Source: Oikopleura dioica (Eukaryota > Chordata > Appendicularia > Copelata > Oikopleuridae). Taken from it: DNA of 64,000 nt. The stretch covers positions 4,464,001-4,528,000 of the forward strand of contig OU015569.1 of NCBI GenBank assembly GCA_907165135.1, in the 5' to 3' direction. The position numbers were made by a program, and so were the translations under genes. Under the pieces are notes generated by a model. It searched no databases. It saw nothing but the letters and a program-made list of their open reading frames with translations, and had not been told where the DNA came from. Below, piece after piece: positions 59,032 to 64,000 of this stretch. The stretch's first letter is position 1; each line of letters begins with the position of its first letter.

Positions 59032-60713
59032 ATGTTATTAATTTATGGCCTTGTTGCCCTTGCCACCGGTAAGTTCATTTCTAAAGAAACACAAACTAAA
59101 ATGCCGTAGCTCAAAATGCGGCCATTATCACCAGTGGAACAGGCCCGATGACGAGTGAAACCCTTTTCGAAAAGCAGGACGAAGTGGCGGACTACATCAA
59201 TGTCACCTGCACCGAAACAAACATGTGCATCAAAATCGATACGCAGTACTTTCCATTGCGACGAGATCATCCTCTGGAACCGGACGCAATCTCTATGGTC
59301 ACCCCAGACTGCAGAAATAACCGAACAGTTATTGGAAGTACCCTTATCGTCTGCACGAAAGAGTACGGCGATCCTACTTGTCCAAAGGTCTTCAAGTAAG
59401 TGGAATCAACTACGATTCGGCTTAATAAAATCCCATTTCTAGTCTCAACAGCACCCATGCATCCTACCAAGTGACTCTCAACACACAGAATACTACTGTA
59501 GAGAACACTGCTCCAAACGGAGCGACAAATATTACAATCTTTCAGGTGCTATTTTTTCACAAGTATTTTCGCCATTTAAGTTTTTTAGTACGAATTGCCA
59601 TTTTCCTGCACTTATCCGTTGGATTATCTTCTGACACTGTCCAGTCTCAACGGTGATGAATACGGTTATTACATTCCAAAAATCTACACCCCGAAGCTGA
59701 TCACTCTGCTCATCCCAGATGGCGAAGGTAAAGGCGAGTTCCCGGTCGTCATGCTTCTTTATGTAAGAAAAAGTGTTTAAAGTAGCCGAAGTAATGTTTT
59801 ATTTTCTTCAGGAAAATCAAGACTACCAGAATGTTTATCAAGAGTCTCCAACAATCGATGTTGGAGAAACCTTATTCGTGCGAATACTTCTAAAAAGAGC
59901 CCTGCTAATTCAGTGATTCAAGCACGAGAGTGCTGGGCCACACCGACAAGCGAAATTGCAGTCAACAGATTCGATCTTATCACCGACTACTGTGCATCGC
60001 CAGTAGAGAATATTCAACAGGTAAGATACCTATCCTCGGTTAAGTCATCTAAGCTTGATTAGGATCCTGAAGTGAACATTCTCAACAACGGTGATACAAC
60101 AGACGTGAGATGGACATCGAAAGTATTCAAGTTCGACGGAACTGAGAACAACCGTGTTTACCTTCACTGCAGAGCGCGCATCTGCTTTAACACCAACGGC
60201 GATCCAGCTGAATGCGACAAGTTGAACACTTGCGCTAACAGGAGACGAAGAGCGCTAGTGGGATCTGGCGGTTTGGGTGTCAGGTTTTTATAAATATATA
60301 AAAAATCTTCTTCAACAATAATATCTAAGTATTTAAAACTTTGCTGGATTGATCAAATTAACACGAGATTTTAGCCCGGCTGAAGAATACTCCGAAGAGG
60401 TGGAGTTAACCACTGGCCCTATCTACATCACTGAGAACGGAGCGAAATTCGTCGTCGCTGGTGAGGATGGTGATGAGGTTGCTGTTCCCGTTCAAATCGC
60501 CGAAGTCGGCACTCTTTCGCCCTACGTTGCATGGATGATTATAGGGACGGTTGAGAACTTTAGTAATTTGACCAATCTTCTCATAGTTAAATTTATTAAA
60601 ATACGGTCATTTTATGAACAAAATCTCATCCGTGAACAGCCGCACTTGTCCTCGTGATGGTTTTCCTGAGCTTACTCCTCGTTATCGTCGTCAAAAAGCG
60701 TGTTTCAAAGTAG
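59032..60713 (+). CDS. Zona pellucida (ZP) domain membrane protein
   Basis: Start at 59032 with signal peptide MLLIYGLVALATA. Exons: 59032-59068, 59110-59395, 59443-59545, 59589-59762, 59812-60020, 60063-60283, 60375-about 60560 and a last exon ending 60713. The ZP-N half has ADYINVTCTETNMCIKIDTQ and ELPFSCTYPLDY; the ZP-C half has ARECWATPTSEIAVNRFDLI, VRWTSKVFKFDG and VYLHCRARICFN. RRRR (about 60242-60253) is a furin-type cleavage site, followed by a spacer and a C-terminal membrane helix (ALVLVMVFLSLLLVIVV). ZP domains polymerise into extracellular filaments after cleavage. Within exon 5, near 59880, one base seems missing between LFVR and TSKKSPANSVIQARECW. A role in matrix or egg coat is inference. 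Confidence 0.88.
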
Positions 60714-61062
60714 AATCCGTATTCGAAAATCAAGCGCTGTAAAAATGTAAAAAGCCTTCCGTCCTTACCTTTGTAAAACGATATTTGGTACTATTAGACA
60801 ATTACTATTCCATGATGATAAACTATGAAGCAACTAACGAATGAAGAGCTTGATTTTGATTTTCCTGCAATTGATGCTTACTCTCAATTGATTATATGAA
60901 GAATCTGCCCTGATTAGTTACAAGCAGAGTTTTGAATAAACATAAAATTCAATTTTTGTTTGTATTTTCGATTCAGCATTATATTTTCAATTTGTTAAAA
61001 GTAAAGCAAGTAATCAATGCAGTGAAGGATAAGTTCAGCCTTAGAAATAACTTCTAACTAAG
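60714..61062. other. Tail-to-tail spacer
   Basis: About 350 nt of AT-rich DNA between the stops of the ZP gene and the small basic protein gene, with AATAAA near 60936 (plus). Nothing else seen. Confidence 0.4.
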
Positions 61063-61494
61063 TTAGAAGTGATCGTCTTCTAACTGTTTGAACGCTGCGC
61101 GAAGTATTGTCTTGTTACCCTGGCAATCCGTGTGAATCGCCATTGCGTGATGTCCTTCCATTGAAGCTTTCTCGAGGACTGTAGTGATGATTTCGTATTC
61201 ATCGTCTGATTCAGCCTCTGTAGCTTCGTTACTATTTGCCGCTGGCAGCGATGGGTACTTCTTCGTTAAAGCGTGAGCAGGACTCTTTTTCGTGGCTCTT
61301 TTAAGTGCGGTTCTATCAATTTTTATGCGGACGCCAACAGGTTTTCCCTCTATTTTCTGCTTTTTGGAGGAATTTTCTTCGTGTGATTCAAGTTTTCGCT
61401 TTTTCGAGGAATCTTGGCTCCAGTTGCTCATTGCTTCCAAGCGACGATAGGCGTATACTTCTTGAAATTTTTGAAAAAATCGAGGGATTGACAT
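61063..61494 (-). CDS. Small basic, probably nuclear protein of unknown family
   Basis: Single frame from 61494 (MSIPRFFQKFQEVYAYRRLE) or from the internal Met MSNWSQ at about 61431, to a stop at 61063 (FKQLEDDHF). It is rich in Lys and Ser with two nuclear-localisation-like clusters (SSKKRKLESHEE, SSKKQKIEGK), followed by RIKIDRTALKRATKK and an acidic patch AESDDEYEI. It looks like a nuclear factor or a small chromatin-linked protein but no domain was recognised. Confidence 0.55.
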   Translation of the reverse strand: MSIPRFFQKFQEVYAYRRLEAMSNWSQDSSKKRKLESHEENSSKKQKIEGKPVGVRIKIDRTALKRATKKSPAHALTKKYPSLPAANSNEATEAESDDEYEIITTVLEKASMEGHHAMAIHTDCQGNKTILRAAFKQLEDDHF

Positions 61495-61834
61495 CGTATG
61501 TTGCTTTTTTTCTCAAATTATACAACTCTCGTGGAATATGTGCAGCTTATATTTGCGCAAAAAGGGCCCTAGAGAGGGTCTTTAGCAATGATTATCCTCG
61601 AACCCCCGCAGCGTGTGACCTTGGTGGCGCTCTTTGGTTAGCGTAACTGGATATCCAGAATAACTTATTCTCATCGTGAATGATCCAACTGTAAATTGAA
61701 TAAAAGGATAAAGATAGACAAGGCTTGTCGGAAAAGCCATATCCGCGGAGATTTATGACCTGTGAAATAAGTAATAATCAAAAGAGGCGGTTGTACATGA
61801 ATTTCTTTATTGTCTTTTTGTGTTTAGTGAATAT
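61495..61834. other. Intergenic spacer
   Basis: About 340 nt between the ankyrin gene's stop and the start of the small basic protein gene, both on the minus strand. No additional feature seen. Confidence 0.4.
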
Positions 61835-64000
61835 TTAGAGGGTTCCAGATCTGGTGAACTGTGACTTGCTCCCAGTTGAACGTCTTATTTTCCTATCGCT
61901 AGCACCATGGGATAGCAACAGTTTGGCAGTGTCGTGATTTCCACAGGCATAAGCTTCATCTTGGGAAAAATTTAGCAATGAACGATATCTCTGGAAAATA
62001 CCTAATGGTGTCCAACCATCATCATTTCGATGGTTGATGTTTGCGCCTCTGTGAATCAAAAGTTGGATCATCTTTGTCTGTCCAAAGATGGCCGCTACAT
62101 GACAGGCGCTCTCTCCAAACGAATTCAGACTGTAAACAGCGCTTTTATCTGCATGAATGATATCTTCTGCTGCAGCGATGTTTCCCAACCTAAAATTAAC
62201 AAAAAATAAAAAAAGTATTAATGGACATCTGGAAAAAGCAACCTCTATTCGAAAACCTTTTGCAGATGGCTATCTTAGATAGCCTATCTACCCAATACAG
62301 GGGAAACTTGAGCTAGAATACAGCTGTTTCCGGATTTTTATCATGATTTCCCTCCTATAAAGACCAATAATACCCCACAGAGTGTGCCCCTGCGCGATGC
62401 TCTAAAGCGAAACATTATCAAATCCGCTAGGTGGTTCGAGGAAGTCCCCTATTTATCAAATAACAGTATATACGGTACATGATATACCAGGTACATGATA
62501 TACCAGATACATGATATACCTTGCGATTCCATGAATTGTATGGAGACCCCCGCTGTTGAGGAGAAGAATGCGCATGTCTATGTTTTCGTTTGGCACCAGA
62601 TCGAGCGAGCTTAGCCCCATATAGTTGATTCCATGTATCACGGACGGATCCAGCTCGAGCAGCATTGCAGCTGCTTTGATCCTGTTTGTGACGGCGAATA
62701 GATGAAGAAGATTGTTCCCGTCTTCATCTAAGTACGGACTCGATATTTTATACCTTCAGTTTATCAAAGAAAGGGAAAACTTATCTTGCTCAATTAATGT
62801 ATTTGGAAAAATTGAGCCGGACCTAGTGGTTCCGAAAAATATGACCGGAAGCGGAGCAGGACTCGTTTAAAAGACATTGATGAGGCGTTTTGGTTGTTGA
62901 GTCCCAAGTAAGCGACTGGTGGAAGGTGATCTTCTCGATCTGTAGAACGAGGCATTTTTGGGTAGAGAACATCTATAACATCCGCGGATACCCACTGGGA
63001 AGCGCATTTCATAAGAGCTTCAATATCGAGGTCATCACCATTGCTCTCCAAAATATCTCTTATCACCTGAAACTGATTAGCCCAAGCGTTCAGAAAACAA
63101 GTGATACCTTTGGATTGTTAGATTGGCAGCATTCGTAAGCTAAGTTGAAGAATTTTTCAGCGCGCCTAAGCGAGTCGGAATACATCGGTTGGTCTTCCTC
63201 GAGTTCAAGAGACATTTTCGCGGGATACTCATTTTGATCTTCGCGCAGAGTTATTTCCCCAAGAGGAACTGACGGTCCAAAATAAACCACGGGGTTGAGT
63301 AATTTTGGACTGAGTTCCATTTTCTTCATTTGGTAGACAAGAATCAGTATAAAAAGCAGGTCAAAGACCGTGAAGACAACAAGGAGTTTGTCGAACCAGA
63401 AAAGGCAGCGGTAAGCGTTTTGGCTTTGGCAAGTTGTAGAAACTATTTGAGAGAAATCGTCTATTGTGAAGAATTTTGCTAGCTGTACTCTTTTCCGGGT
63501 TCCATTAATTTATTTCACAGCAGTTTCAATTAATCAATTTCGATATTGTTGTCAAAAAATGAATAAACATATATAAATATAAAACCCAACCCAAATCGTA
63601 TTGTGTGAAGAAAACATAAACAAACATTTGAAGCTATCGTCAAGGCAAAGATAATCTGAAGATCTTTCGCCAAGCTGTGTAATTGCTTTGCAGCAAACTT
63701 GAAGTCATAGGAAAGCTCTGCGTACACGTGGCTCATCAGAAGGATACAAGTCGTTAGATGTCTAGGAGACGGAATACGGCTGAATTTTTCAATACCGAAA
63801 TATAGAAGCCACAGTTGAAGTAAATCCGATAAATTGAGCCAGACGCAGAAGTCAAGTGCTGGCTTGAGCTCACGCTCGGAACGAAATCTAGATAATGGCC
63901 GTGATGCTCTGATGCAGCCGACTGTAGGAAGTTTGTTTATGAGGAAAATGGACTGAAGTTATTCTAGATAACAAACTTTCCTTGACACATAGAAAAGAAA
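61835..64000 (-). CDS. Multi-pass membrane protein with C-terminal ankyrin repeats, 5' part beyond window
   Basis: Exons in minus order: near the right edge PALDFCVWLNLSDLLQLWLL and LLMSHVYAELSYDFKF, then ALTIASNVCLCFLHTIRFGL, then after a short gap CLFWFDKLLVVFTVFDLLFI with an acidic linker (ITLREDQNEYPAKMSLELEE). Ankyrin-type repeats follow: AYECCQSNNPK-VIRDILES, NYMGLSSLDLVPNENIDMRI, FGESACHVAAIFGQTKMIQL and ANINHRNDDGWTPLGI. The stop is at 61835. The membrane part vaguely resembles TMEM121-type proteins; whether the membrane and ankyrin parts are one gene depends on a join near 63500 that I could not confirm (a stop at 63530 is possible). Confidence 0.55.

Noticed and set aside
1-64000. 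CRISPR arrays, bacterial operons, rRNA and tRNA genes
   Set aside because: No regularly spaced repeats, no ribosome binding sites and no recognisable structural RNA were seen. The gene structures are eukaryotic. tRNA detection by eye is unreliable, so absence is not proven.

Overview
This window is eukaryotic, animal and chordate-like. Protein-coding genes are split by very short introns (mostly about 40-90 nt, usually GT-AG), gene spacing is tight, and several same-strand genes sit behind one another with a pyrimidine-rich AG immediately upstream of the next ATG, as expected for spliced-leader trans-splicing of operons. Together with the gene content (Piezo, ZP-domain protein, TGF-beta ligand, heme peroxidase) this suggests an appendicularian tunicate such as Oikopleura dioica. 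That assignment is an inference; I could not run a search.

Layout: 0-1.4 kb, 3' part of a two-pore K+ channel (+). 2.5-5.25 kb, an unrecognised gene and a secreted phospholipase A2-like protein without the usual catalytic His-Asp (+). 5.4-13.8 kb, a complete Piezo mechanosensitive channel (-). 14.6-25.5 kb, a run of six minus-strand genes in transcriptional order KATNIP, B9D2, GID8, a coiled-coil protein, EXOC4/Sec8 and PSMC2/Rpt1. 26-36 kb, an orphan single-exon gene, a heme peroxidase fused to mucin-type WxxW domains (-), and on either side of it two small secreted precursors with dibasic sites that look like neuropeptide precursors (+). 36.7-38.4 kb, a divergent TGF-beta ligand (-). 41.3-43.8 kb, a PWWP protein (-). 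44.4-47.2 kb, SEC62 (+) with a class 3 lipase gene nested antisense in its large intron. 48.6-49.6 kb, RNASEH2B (+). 49.7-52.5 kb, a coiled-coil gene (-) whose coding sequence is interrupted by a 2.2 kb foldback transposon. 52.6-55.65 kb, a tight + strand run of mitochondrial-type genes (FARS2, a small membrane protein, MRPL30). 57-58 kb, two unrecognised minus genes. 59.0-60.7 kb, a ZP-domain membrane protein (+). 61-64 kb, a small basic protein and a membrane/ankyrin protein running off the right edge (-).

The most striking finds are: (1) a hAT-like foldback element with an 8-bp target duplication inside a coding exon, whose own inverted repeats supply AG|GT and AG splice sites so that splicing would keep the frame, i.e. 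a candidate transposon-made intron, with a second TA-duplicating MITE nested in its tip; (2) two apparently undescribed peptide-hormone precursors; (3) the peroxidase-WxxW fusion with a changed heme-pocket motif; and (4) two further hAT-type MITEs with perfect 8-bp duplications. Several genes between 52 and 60 kb carry apparent one-base deletions, mostly in homopolymer runs, which look more like sequence errors than biology. Exon boundaries given are hand-derived and those marked approximate should be treated so.
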